This document shows, piece after piece, positions 24,596 to 37,565 of a DNA stretch of 64,000 nt (position 1 is its first letter; every line of letters starts with the position of its first letter). A program made the position numbers and the translations under genes. The notes under the pieces were generated by a model, which saw nothing but the letters and a program-made list of their open reading frames with translations, ran no database searches and was not told where the DNA came from. Origin of the DNA: Lucifuga dentata (lineage: Eukaryota; Chordata; Actinopteri; Ophidiiformes; Bythitidae); contig VXCM01003392.1 in assembly GCA_014773175.1 (NCBI GenBank), positions 1 to 64,000 of the forward strand, in the 5' to 3' direction.

Positions 24596-27500
24596 ATATA
24601 TACACACTATATATATGTATATATATATATATATATCTTAGGGATGAGTGAGTACACCATTACCCGTATATATTTATAATTAATGAATTGGTAAAACATG
24701 GCCACAATTTAACTAAAAAGAGGAAAAGAATGGATAAAACGTGGCCTGGATTTAATAAAGCGTGGGAACAAATTCATAATACATGACCAAGATATCCATT
24801 TTTTTATCCGTATGAGGTTCTGTATAAAGTTAGATCTAAATCTGTAAAACAAGAAGTAAATGCATGTGACAGTTACATGAAAAAATAAAAAATCACAATA
24901 TTTCCTTCCAAAAGTGGAAGTGTTCAGTAAGTAGCACGGCCATGTTTGATTAAACTCCATCAAAAGCGTCTCTTCCACGCTTTCTTCTGCCTGAGTTCTT
25001 TAGAGCAAAGCAGAAAGGAAGCAGCGGTGCATGATGGGAACGTTTGGTGTTCTAGTTAACACAGTNTTTAGAGCAAAGCAGAAAGGAAGCAGCGGTGCAT
25101 GATGGGAACGTTTGGTGTTCTAGTTAACACAGTAAACATATTTGATCAATGAAAAGCTACATTCCACTCGTAGCCTGCTACTGAGACAGGCTGTTATCAG
25201 GCCTGACACACACACACACACACACACACACATTCCCTCAGCAAACAGGAAACCAGAGCTTTGGCATTCACACACACATCACACACCAACATACACTTTG
25301 ATATCTACGTGAACATGCACTCGTACATCCATGCATTCATGGAAATAGATGTACCTAAACACTGTCAACACACAACCTTCTATCTACAAACACACATGCA
25401 CATGCACACACACACACAGATGATTTGCATGTAAAAGCTCTGGCTGTTTATGCATGCTGGCAGGGCTTTAAAGTGTGTGTCACTGTCTGTTTTGGTGTTT
25501 CTGTGTACCTGTGCCAGTCTTTGTACCCCCCCGCCCCCCTCCTTGGCGATCCCAGGCAGAGAGGCTGGCAGAGCAGCAAGTTATTGTGGATAATCTGGCG
25601 ATCTCCACCGACCCGTCCGAAGCATGCGGTCCTCGGCATTATCTGCACGCTGTACGTCTAATTAGACAACAATGGAGGCCGAGTGGAGGGAGGAGGGAGA
25701 TCAGAGGGAAGAGCAGGTTGCAGCTCCGTCCTTCATGTGCACAGAAGCTGATTTCCCAATTGTGGTTTGTGGAGGAACAATGTGAGGAGATGTGAAGATT
25801 CCTGTTTTCTCCAGCCTGCATGCAGAGGAATGACTTTCCACGTAGAAATAATCGCTGGAATAATTTTTGGTTTTTTTTGTGTCGTGTGTCGCTACAAGAA
25901 AGCGTAAAGTATAATTTAGCGTTCAGATTTTAATGACCAGTAAGAATCCTTTTAGTACTTTTGGATTTACAAAAGAAAACTACAAAATTAAACATCTCCT
26001 TCCTTTTTTCTTTACTTTTGTTCCTATATTCCCCCCCTTCATCCCACATCTTCCTTGTGTTATCACTGTTTTTCTCTGATTTTTCCCTTCACCTCCATCG
26101 CTCAATCCTTGCTTTTCCCACCTGCAGGAGAGCCATCCATCCCTTGTTCTCCTCCTCTTCACCTCCGTCTCGATGTCTCCATCTGAATCTGTTTTCTGTC
26201 AACNCCATCGCTCAATCCTTGCTTTTCCCACCTGCAGGAGAGCCATCCATCCTTTGTTCTCCTCCTCTTCACCTCCGTCTCGATGTCTCCATCTGAATCT
26301 GTTTTCTGTCAACATCTGCAGGGGGAAGATGTCTCCGCCTCTCCTCATCCTTCTCTCCTCTTCCTCACAGCCGGCATATTTATTGCTGCTCTGCTCATCC
26401 CTTACAAATCTGTTCATCCTCGTCATCTCCTCCATCTACACCTCCACATCCCAACCTCCATTTGTCCTCGTCATACCTGCGCCTCCACCTGCAGAGAAGC
26501 TGCAGCTCTTCATTCCTCTGCAGTTTCATCATTTCATATTCTGTCGTTCCATTATTCCTCCACTCCTCTGTCATCTATTTTTAGTTATTTGATCTGATTT
26601 CATCTATTTTGTTTCATAGATAAGAATTTATTTCTGAGACACAGATTCAAGGTGTAAAAAAACATAACTTTTGCTATGAAAAATTCTACGGAGCCTCTAA
26701 GGGGACATGGGAGGGAAAAAAAATCAGCGGAAGGAAAGAAAAAATAGCAAGTGCTTTTGCATTATCTCCCAGTACTTTTGCCAGATAATGCAAAACTTTC
26801 ATAAGATAAAGAAATACTTTTGCGAGATAATGCAATACTTTTGTGAGATAAAGCAAAACTTTTACAAGATAAAGAAATACTTTTGCGAGCTAATGGAATA
26901 TTTTTGCGAGATAACGCAAAACGTGACCCTTCATTGAACTGAAGTGCGACAATATATCTGGGTCACGCTCTTGTGTGCTGTTGCTAGGCAACAATGAAGT
27001 GAGCTGTCAAGTTTTACTTTACTTATATTTTACTTTACTAAAATATAAAAACATTCAGTTGGTGCTAGGGTCTAGGTCACTTGGGTTATCTCACAAAAGG
27101 TTTTTGAAATAAGACAATACTTTTGCAAGATCTTGCAAAAATGTGTTATCTCGCAAACATTTTGCATTATCTCACAAAAGCACTCAGTATTTTTTTCCTT
27201 CCACTGATACTTTTTATCCTCCCATGTCACTTTAGGAGCTCTGTAAATTTCACTTAACATCACATTTACCTTTTTAAATTTTTTTACATTGTAATGAGTT
27301 TTGTTGTTCCCATCCATCTCCTCACCTGCAGGAAGTCCGTCCCAGATCTCCAGCCAGTCGTATCGGCACAGGGCTCCCGGCGGCGGCGTGGTGTCAGGCT
27401 CCAAGTCGAAACTGTTGAACTCCACCAAAATCTCCGTCATCTTCGGGGCGAAGATCATAAAGGTGCAGTCCAGGTTGTTGGGGTATTTCTCTGGGAAGCC

Positions 27501-28235
27501 CGGAGTCTGGATGACACCCGTGGGAGCCGTGAAATTCCTGGAACATTCCGGACCTGAAGGGGGGGAGATGCTGATTAGCTTTTAAAGTGTCACAGCGTGT
27601 TTTCACAGCGTGACGACTCTCATTTTGACTGAGGGAAGTTTTGGGAACGTACAGGGTCAGAGGGCAGACAGGGGTCATAACCCTGCTGCTCTCTGCATTT
27701 CTTTTCTTTCTTTTTTTAAACCTAATCCCCTAATCCTAACCCCAGCCTGCCTGATGTGCAAATTTATCATGTGATAACTTCATATTTTAAAGATTCTGTC
27801 TGTTACAAAATACATGTGAAATCACCAGGTTAAATACCACATTAAACATGAAAATTCTCCAAACAAATGTGCCTAAATGTGATAAATTCAGATATGAGTG
27901 TTTTGTCTTAGCTGTTTTGCTGCTGTTTGAGTTAAGTCAACTCTCCTAAAAGAATTAACCATTATAAATACACAGAAATACACTGCTGGAGCTGCCAAAT
28001 ACTAGAACATTGTCAAAAGTAGTAGTGAGTTAGTGACTTTATTCACTGACTTGTTTTTTCATCAGAACTTGTAGTGGGTACAGTCACAGACACGTTAGCT
28101 GATAGCTAGCATTAGCATTTAGCTAATCGTTCCTCAAACAGCAGCAAAACAGCTCCGTTGCTGCGCTGTAGCTCTGACCTGTTTTAGTACATTTCAGAAG
28201 AGAAAAAAAACAGAAAGTGAAAAAAAAAAAAACCN

Positions 28236-28269
<34 letters not shown>

Positions 28270-28810
28270 ACTTTATTTTTTTTCACACATGACCCCTAAG
28301 GGGCTCTGTACAAATAGGAATTATATTATTATAATTTATGCCGGAAGCATTGATGAAACATCACGTCTGATGATTTCACCAGCATATAGCTTCATCTGAA
28401 AATTAAAACATCAGGAAAATCTGACAATTCTGTTTAGTAATTTAGCTTATTTCCAAAGCAGTTTTACCAGTTTTGAGAAGAAATAAATGACAACATATTG
28501 AAGTAATTCGGACTGAAAAACAGAAAATTCCCATCTTTATTGATAACATCCTTAACAGCAGGAATCATCAGACATTGTTGCCTGTCTTGAGATAAATGCT
28601 GTTAGGACCCGAGACCAGATTAAATGGCTCGTTAAGATGTTCTACAAACACAATCATTGTTTTACTGACAAAACTCATGTCATCCCCGTCCAATCAGACG
28701 AGTCATTTTCCTGCTGGAGCCGAACGTCTGTCTGCGTCTGTGTTGTGACTGGAGCTACTTTGGTATTTATTGACTGTTGCAGACACTTACAGGCTGTTTA
28801 TGGAGACTGT

Positions 28811-28875
<65 letters not shown>

Positions 28876-30668
28876 ACCATTACGATGTTACGCACTCTTA
28901 CTCTGGGCTACACAACTATTCAACCACAAACTATTAACATCAGAGCTTCATGGATCCACTTGTCCATCTTTAACCCAGGCTGTCACACACATACACACAC
29001 ACATACACACAATTTTTGCCCATTCTCAAGTCCTTCAACTCTTATTTTCTTAAAACGAGCGAACTAAATATGCCAAATCCAGTCAGATTATTTCAACCTG
29101 TTTGCATCATAACTGGTTTTTTTCTCCATATGTTCTTTCTCTCTCTCCGTCTTCCTGATTTAGATAAACGATGGAAAACTTTAAGCCGTATACGACATTA
29201 GCTTCGGCTTTGTTTGGAATTAACTGCTCTCATAAAGTAATGACGGAGCAAACTGTGCTGGCAGCTTCCATCCAACACTTGGCTCATTTCACATGATCAG
29301 TAAAAGCATATTTGCAGCATTGCTTGTCTCAGAATCTGCTTTAGTGAAGAGGAGCTCGTTTACTCTGCATAAATCTCCATCTTATCAGGTCGTTTGTTAT
29401 TGAGTCGTCTAACTCAAACCCCCAAACCTTACCCTTACCCTGACCCTAACCAAAAATCTCTATCTTATCGAGATATTTCCTGTTATGAAGCCCTGAAAGT
29501 TAGATTTTCTTAAAACAAGGAGTAAATCTGCCACTACAGCGAGATTATAAGAACAAGCTTCCAGTGCAAATCATCTTCTTTAAAGGACCATACCGTCATT
29601 TTGCATGTTTAAGCCCAATATATTCAATTTTCATATGTTACGTGATTGACTGTCAATCATTTCCCAAAGGATAAAACTGTATTTCAGTTTTTCTGATATT
29701 TTGCAAAATCTCTTAATCTTTCTAAATCAAATATTCAAGTGATACACTCACCTTAAAAATCCATGTTTCTCCTGCTAATAGTTACACAGCCTTATGAAGT
29801 CACGGTCCTTTAAATTTTTCCATAAACACAGGTCTTCTTTTGGGACTATATTCCCCGGTGGAGGCATACATTCACTCCACGCTTTTTATTGAGCTTAAAC
29901 ACTAAAATTACATAACTTCTAAAAAAACCTGAATACACGTCTTGTTGGTGATGATGGATTACCTATCCCAAGAACGTTTACAGTATCAACAAGTTGATTT
30001 TAATAGAGAATGAACTGAAACCAGTGGAGGTCTGGAAGGTAGGAAAAACATTTTTAATTCATAGTTCCAGTAGTATGCTTTGGGAAATGATTGTCAGATT
30101 GTCAGTAATGTTAGTGGATGAAAATGGAATATATTAGGCTCAAACACGCAAAATGGCCGGTATTGTCCTTTAAAGAATTTCCTGTGTCAAAATAAGGCAG
30201 AATAATGCAGCTGGAATCAAAAAAAGTCCCTTTTCTTGTGTTTGTCCGTTTTCACGCTGTTGATCATCCTGATGGAAAACATCTCATCCTGCGTGCGTCA
30301 CACGAGTCTTCACACGCTTCACGCCGTGCTGTCATACGGCGACATGAGCGACTTTACACGGCTGATCTCTGACAGGAAGAGGCTGGAGGTGTTGATGAGG
30401 GTCAAGCTTTGCTTAGAGGGAAAGGTGTGTGTGTGTGTGTGTGTGTGTTGCCAGACCAGATGTGACCTGCATGTTTTCTGAGCATGTGGCTAAACATGAA
30501 GTCTACAAAAATGCATGCATACACACAGATACACACACACACACACACTCACAAATACGTGCCAGCTGAGCAGGATGGAAGCCTCATCCCTCACCGCTCA
30601 TCCTTCCACGCCATTCATCATGTCAGCCTTTTAATGACACCACCTGTGTCAACAGCAAGGGGTTCAGA

Positions 30669-30704
<36 letters not shown>

Positions 30705-31413
30705 GTATGCACAGAGGTTGTGTATGTGCGTATTAAGGATTGAGGGCAAAAGTGACATTTGGGGTGGAATTGCATTTCATATGTCATTTAACTTTTTGAT
30801 GAGCTCCTTGTCATGAGCGCTGAAATACTTCATTCATCGTTATTAAAACGTAAATATAAAGAAAAGCGACTTTTGCGAGAAAAAAAGGCACAAAGTTTCT
30901 GACAAGAACAGACGAGATACGACGAGTCAAGTTGTCACGACACGATAAGACAAGACGTCATAACAGCTTCGTCTCGATGCTACAGGACATTTTTAATGTA
31001 TCATGTATGTTTGTGTGACATGGCAGAGAAACATGGCGGATTACAGGATGGACTCCAACCAATCACATCCCACCATCTTTCACAAACGCTGCTGCTTCGT
31101 GTTTCCTGTCAGCTTCGTTGACCCGATGCGTCAGTACGTTCAAGAAATTCTGAGATTAAAGGACAAAAACAGAGAGATGGAGAGCTTAAAGCTGAAAGAG
31201 AGAGAGAGGAGGAGGAGGAGGGAGGTCCTGGCCGAACCTAAACGGCGATCCACGCGGCGCAGCAGCAGCATTTAGGAGGGAGATCCAAGATGGCTGCTCT
31301 CAGCATAATGGATTTTAAATGCGGTGAGAAGGAAGGCAGCGAGAGGGGATTACCTGAGCCTGTCAAGTGCTGTTTTTAACTCGTTACGAGGTAGAAGACC
31401 TGTATTGAGGCCA

Positions 31414-31458
<45 letters not shown>

Positions 31459-31889
31459 TGATGACCTAGTTTTGCTTCTGTGCCAGAGCATCTATCTCAT
31501 CTGCAGGTCACCCCTGGTGCCTCCAAGGACAAACAGCCCATTAGCTAAATGAGCCTGGGGTCCCATACACCTGTCTGCTTCACACACACACAAACACACA
31601 CACACACACAGAATCGCTCGCAAAGACAGACTTATATAGACATCCCCTGAAACACACACAAGCAGAAAGGCTGATGCACATTCATGGAAAAGAATGAACA
31701 CATTAACACTGATAGACAGAGTAAACAATAAAAAAAAAGACAAGTATGACACACATACACACACACACAAACACACACAGGTGGAAAGTTTCCAGTTCAT
31801 TAGAAGTGCCCCTCCAGCAGGACAGCAACCGGTAGAGCAGAGACGGCGGCAGGACATGCTTAACATCAACAGGAAATAAACACAAGGCA

Positions 31890-31923
<34 letters not shown>

Positions 31924-31942
31924 ATTCATGTTGGTACACTGN

Positions 31943-32001
<59 letters not shown>

Positions 32002-35000
32002 TCATGTTGGTACACTGGAGATTCAGCTCAGCAGATTTGATGTGGTATAATGAGCTCAGCGTTGGACCATAGTGAGCTAAAGGCTAAAACGCTGCTTTGG
32101 AAGGTAATAATTTGTGTGATTATTTCTGTTTTGTTTTTTTTCTTTGCTTCCCTTACGGGTGTTTTAGCTTCATCTTGAGAACTAAATCCTTGTTTGCTAA
32201 TGCAGGTCGTTTCTCAACTGCGTAACCACAGGTATCAGACGTGGGCTGCTTAAAAACCGAAAATATAAAGAGGTTCTCAAAAAAAACAAAACAGAAATAA
32301 TCACACAAATTNAAAAAAAAAAAAAAAAAAAAAAAATGGATATAAGCAAATAATCGGAGTTAGCCATCAAGCTCTGCGATGCAAATGTAGCCTAAAATTC
32401 TAAAGCAACCCTTTTTTAATCTGCTAACTGGCTCACGTAGCTAATGTAGCTTTTAATTCTAAACTATGAGATAAATTAGAGACTGTTTACAGTTGTGGAT
32501 TATGCCCCGCCCACTTCCTGTTTGCATCCGAATACAAATACAGACACCATATTGAAATTAAGATACAGAAACAGATAATATATCTGATTTTAAATCTCTA
32601 GTGCAGGCAGTCCCAGGGTTACGAACGAGTTCCGTTCCTATGGCTGTTCATCAGTCGGATTTGTTCGTAAGTCGGAACAGTTACGTAAGGTGCATATCTA
32701 GCGTACATTTTACCTTTTAATGCATAAGAAACCGGATTTACGCTTTGGAGGCATGGTTACAAAGGTTACAAAAAAAAAAAAAAAAAANAAAAAAAAAAAA
32801 AAAAAAGGCAAAACATTAACAACACACACAACATGGTGTTTACAGCTAGCGTGATCCGACTTAAAATAGCGATGGCTGCCGCACCACTGACGATGCACAA
32901 TAATTTGACATGCGTCGTAAAGTAGCGCGCGGTCATTATTATGAATCATTGTACTCAAATTTTTAATTTAATAGGCTTTATGGCGGTCAGTTCGTAAGTA
33001 CGGGTTGTTCATAAATCAGACGGTCGTAAGTCGGGGACTGCCTGTATGAGATAAGTTAGACGCTGCTTACTGTTGTGGATTATGCCCCACCCACTTCCTG
33101 TTTGCTTCTGAACACAAATACAGACAAAATTTTGAAATTAAGACACAGAAACAGATAACATATTTGATTTTAAATCTCTAGTACAGAGTTGACTTGTACT
33201 TTTCTTGTTGTACTTTTCGTTGTACTTTTCTGAAAGTGTCGCAAATCTAAATTTGATCAATAAAATAGAGATCAAAAATTAAACAAAAATTACCAGAAGC
33301 TATGTATTTAAGAAATGACTCCAGGAAAATGCTCCACGTTCTTGCAAGCTGATAGTCTGCCGTCCTACTTCTAAAGATTCATTACATCGACCTTTAATGA
33401 TCTCGTTTCGTTCGTCAGTCTTTGCTCCACTTTGTCGATAAAATCAGGCATCAGTTTTGGTATCTGTAGTTTACTGGATGAGGTTCTGGGTTCCATGACT
33501 GCAGACATTTTTAGCATGAAGCTCCAGCGTGAATTGGGCCGACAATCCTGCTTCAGTTACTCTTTAAAGAACACAAGAGCACTTGTCCATCCATTTATCA
33601 TCGTACACCAGTGTTTTTCATCAAAGGTACACAGGGGGATTGGACCTGGGTTATTCCTGGAACTTGATTTGGTTCAGTCAATGGTTATTGCTCTCAGGGG
33701 TCCAAAAAAAAATGGGTGATCTCAGGTAAAGGTATGTTCCCTTATCATCACATTTATCTCCAGTCCCCATTGGCGGAAGCTGAAGTGGTCACAAGAGACT
33801 CGGCGTTTGGCGTCTGCTTAAGCAGTCCCAGGGGATGAGCACATACAAATCTAGGACACCGGAGCAAGGTTCCTTTTTCCACAAGTATGTTTATGTAGGT
33901 CTGTCCAGCTAGCGTCCTGCCTCAGTGGGACGCGCTTCCTGCAATGGAAATCTCAAAGGAAATGATTTTATTTGACTTACGCTTTGAGATGAAGAGGTAT
34001 GAAATTTGTTTGGACAAATTTAGACATCAGGGCATCTTAATAGTACCACAGATGTACCATTATCCATGTATTTCAAGCTAATAGCTTGTTGTCTTTTTTA
34101 CTTTCTTTAGAAATAAAAGCCAACAATAACGAGCCCAAACTTTATTCTAAGGGCTTTACGACAACTGATTATTAGTAGTCATCGGCTAATTCGTGATACA
34201 ACAAAATGTTTGAAGCTGGCTGGAGAGTTCTGACTGCCCTCTGCTGGAAGTTAAGAGGACTGCAACTGGATTTTATCAATGTCTGCTCCACATAAAGCTC
34301 TTATCATCCCCAAATAAAAATCTGTAGAAATTCAACACTGTTTGAGATTGTTTGATTAGAAAAGCTAATTCAAACTCAAAAAAAGTTTTCTTTTGATCCA
34401 TGCAATTGTTGTAAAAGCACCATACCGGCCGTTTTGCATGTTTGAGCCTTATATATTCCATTTTCATACATGTAATATTACTGACAATCATTTCCCAAAG
34501 CATACTACTGGAACGGTGAATTAAAAATGTTTTTCCTACCTTCCAGACCTCCATTGGTTTCAGTTCATTCTGCTATTAAAATCAACTTGTTGATACTGTA
34601 AACGTTCTTGGGATAGGTAATCCATCATCACCAACAAGACGTGTATTCAGGTTTTTTTAGAAGTTATGTAATTTTAGTGTTTAAGCTCAATAAAAAGCGT
34701 GGAGTGAATGTATGCCTCCACCGGGGAATATAGTCCCAAAAGAAGACCTGCGTTTATGGAAAAATTTAAAGGACCGTGACTTCATAAGGCTGTGTAACTA
34801 TTAGCAGGAGAAACATGGATTTTTAAGGTGGGTGTATCACTTGAATATTTGATTTTGAAAGATTAAGAGATTTAGCAAAATATCAGGAAAGCTGAAATAC
34901 GGTTTTATCCTTTGGGAAATGATTGTCAGTAATGTAACATGTATGAAAATTGAATATAACATGCAAAATGGCTGGAATGGTCCTTTAAATCAATAAACTG

Positions 35001-37092
35001 TCAGGGTTTTTAATCCATGACATTAATTTCCCAATTAAGGGCAGTTATATCTTAAATCACAATTTGAACTGTCCCCAAATGCTGGCTGGGGACATTTGAA
35101 CAGCATAAATATCGACCGCTGGACACGAACTGAGACACTCACCTGTCTTGAAGACCTCATAGCGAACGGAGAATCCTGCACCGTGGGTCTCGTAGTCTGA
35201 CACGAACTTGATAAGGAGTTTGTTGCCGCTGGAGATGATTGGAGATGGTGCGATCTTCCCGCAGTACTTTCCCAACGTGGGCGAATGTTCATCCCCGCCG
35301 TTTAGAACTTCCACGTAGTCGTACCTGGCGGAAAAGAGACGGGACAGGAAGAATTTGGGTTATTTATTGTGTTATTTGTTTAAAAAATAGCTAATTAAAA
35401 TAAATAAACAAAATTATCTTTATTTTCAGGTAGATGTTTTAATCCATTAATGGAAATGAAATCCTCTTGGTACAATCTCTTAATGTATTATTAGGCGCTA
35501 CAATTCTTCTGCAGCTGTTAGCATACCGTATGTCGCACTGCTCAAATGCGTCCAGCTGTTGCATTTATGCATGACTGACATATGTGGCAGATGTGTGTGC
35601 TGTTGTTAAATTTAACCCTCGATAAACTCTTTTATGCCCTCAACGCGTCATAAGACATTGTTTGATTCCTGGCAATTTAATAATATATGAGACTTTAAGA
35701 TCTTGCTCAGTGTAAACGCCTTCAAAGTAAACAGGAAGTTGAAAGTAGATCCGTCTGTCTTTGAGGTTATGAGATCTCAGCATTTTCCTGCATCAAACAC
35801 AATTTCTTTAACTTTTACTTGCATTTGTGTTTCATTTTGTGTATTATGCGTTCCTGAGAATTACTTTTTAAAAAAAATGACCATTTCTATTTTTGGTTTT
35901 AATCCAGGATCGCCGAGTATAAGAATGATTTTTAAAAGATGTTTGCACAGATAAATAATAGCAAAGGCTGCCGTTGGCTTTCATTGCTGTTTTCTTCTTT
36001 GTGGGATCCAAAATCAGATGAACAAGGAAAGATTTCCACAGTAAAGCAGCAACATTAAGAAATTATCTAATTATAAAGACAGAAATCTCAAGAACCCGGC
36101 ACTGTATGAAGCTGAAATTCTGCAGGTTTGTTGCTCAGGAGCCAAGGACATGTGGTGTCACGTGTGAAGTTGTTTGGATGAGCGGTTCTCAAATTGAGCT
36201 GTGCCAAAAAAGTAGTCCGCACAGAAGGATACACTCTGGGCATGGCAGGATACGCTCCGGCCCGGCGCCACAGTCTCAACCCGACCCCGTACAGCAAACA
36301 AATCTAGCTCATGAGGACGTGCAGAACTAAATTACGGCAGGCNCCGACCCCGTACAGCAAACAAATCTAGCTCATGAGGACGTGCAGAACTAAATTACGG
36401 CAGGCTGCAGCGCTCACCATAAAGTCCGGCCCGCTCCGAACACGCACATTTTAAACGGGCGCTGCACTAGTTTCTTAAAAAAAATGCATTTCAAATCAGA
36501 TTTGGATGAAGCACAGGAGCCTCGTGATCTCACGGTGCACCTGAGAGACTTCATCCATCTCTGCTGTGTGTGTGTGTGTGCAGACCTCCCACCACTGCTG
36601 CATCAGCTCATTATTTACCAGCCAACACAACTCCGTCCACCCACTGTCCCCTCTGCAACATCTCAAGTCTGTGTGTGTGTGTGTATGTGTGTGTGTGTTC
36701 AAAGATGTGTTTTTTTGGATGTGTAGTATAAAATGTGTAGTGTAACTTGTTTGGTGCACGTGGCCACTCCGACAAATTGAGCATTTATTGTCATTAAGAC
36801 TCTTAGAAGAATCGTCCTGTAGGCTAAAAGAGGCATTAAATAAAAATCTAATCAAACAAACAACAATGTGCATGAGCGAGACGTGTTATTATTTAAATAG
36901 GAAATACGATCAATCAGCTGAGAAGTGAATAATGCAATAAAAGACTTTCTGAAAATCCTGCTGCAAACAAATATGTCGTTTACTTTGATATCAAAGCAGC
37001 ACATATTAATGCAGCTGAATACATGAATGTTAAATTGGATTCATGAGGAGCATCAAGACTTTACAAAATAACTTTCCACACCGTCACACACT

Positions 37093-37128
<36 letters not shown>

Positions 37129-37415
37129 TTCATTTCTGTTTACACACTTATCTATTGGCAGTGCTAACAGCTCAGGGCATAAACAATGTTTTCGGTGTCT
37201 AAATCAAGGTATCTGAGCCAGAGGTGTACAAAATCTCTCTCTCTCTCTCTCTCTCTCTAACACACACACACACACATTCTCAGTCTCTCTCTCGTTCTCT
37301 TCTCAGAAGGCTTTGCATGTCCTGTGAGAAATGGTCTTAAGTGCTGACTTGTAAAGACTTAGTGCCGACGGTGATGTTTAGGCGATGGCATTTTTATTCG
37401 TAGCAGCACTAACTC

Positions 37416-37461
<46 letters not shown>

Positions 37462-37528
37462 NNNNNNNNNNNNNNNNNNNNNNNNNNNNNNNNNNNNNNN
37501 NNNNNNNNNNNNNNNNNNNNNNNNNNNN

Positions 37529-37565
<37 letters not shown>

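Larger units (their letters stand above)
22980..27325 (-). other. nrp1: nrp1 intron 4 (4.3 kb)
   Basis: Contains the hAT-like MITE (23967), compound microsatellite (24485), overlaps at 25066 and 26204, CA tracts at 25206-25233 and 25403-25418, and the MITE at 26691. 25420-26690 is pyrimidine-rich with no recognisable element. Confidence 0.85.
27554..35142 (-). other. nrp1: nrp1 intron 3 (7.6 kb)
   Basis: Contains MITEs at 29580, 32604 and 34411, several CA tracts and, on the opposite strand, the two candidate coding segments at 30206 and 31027. 27554-28800 and 33183-34410 show no element I can name. Confidence 0.85.

Noticed and set aside
25475..25795. Possible plus-strand coding exon (QAERLAEQQVIVDNLAIS)
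   Set aside because: There is an acceptor-like GATCCCAG before it, but no donor in a sensible place, no homology recognised and no clear codon bias.
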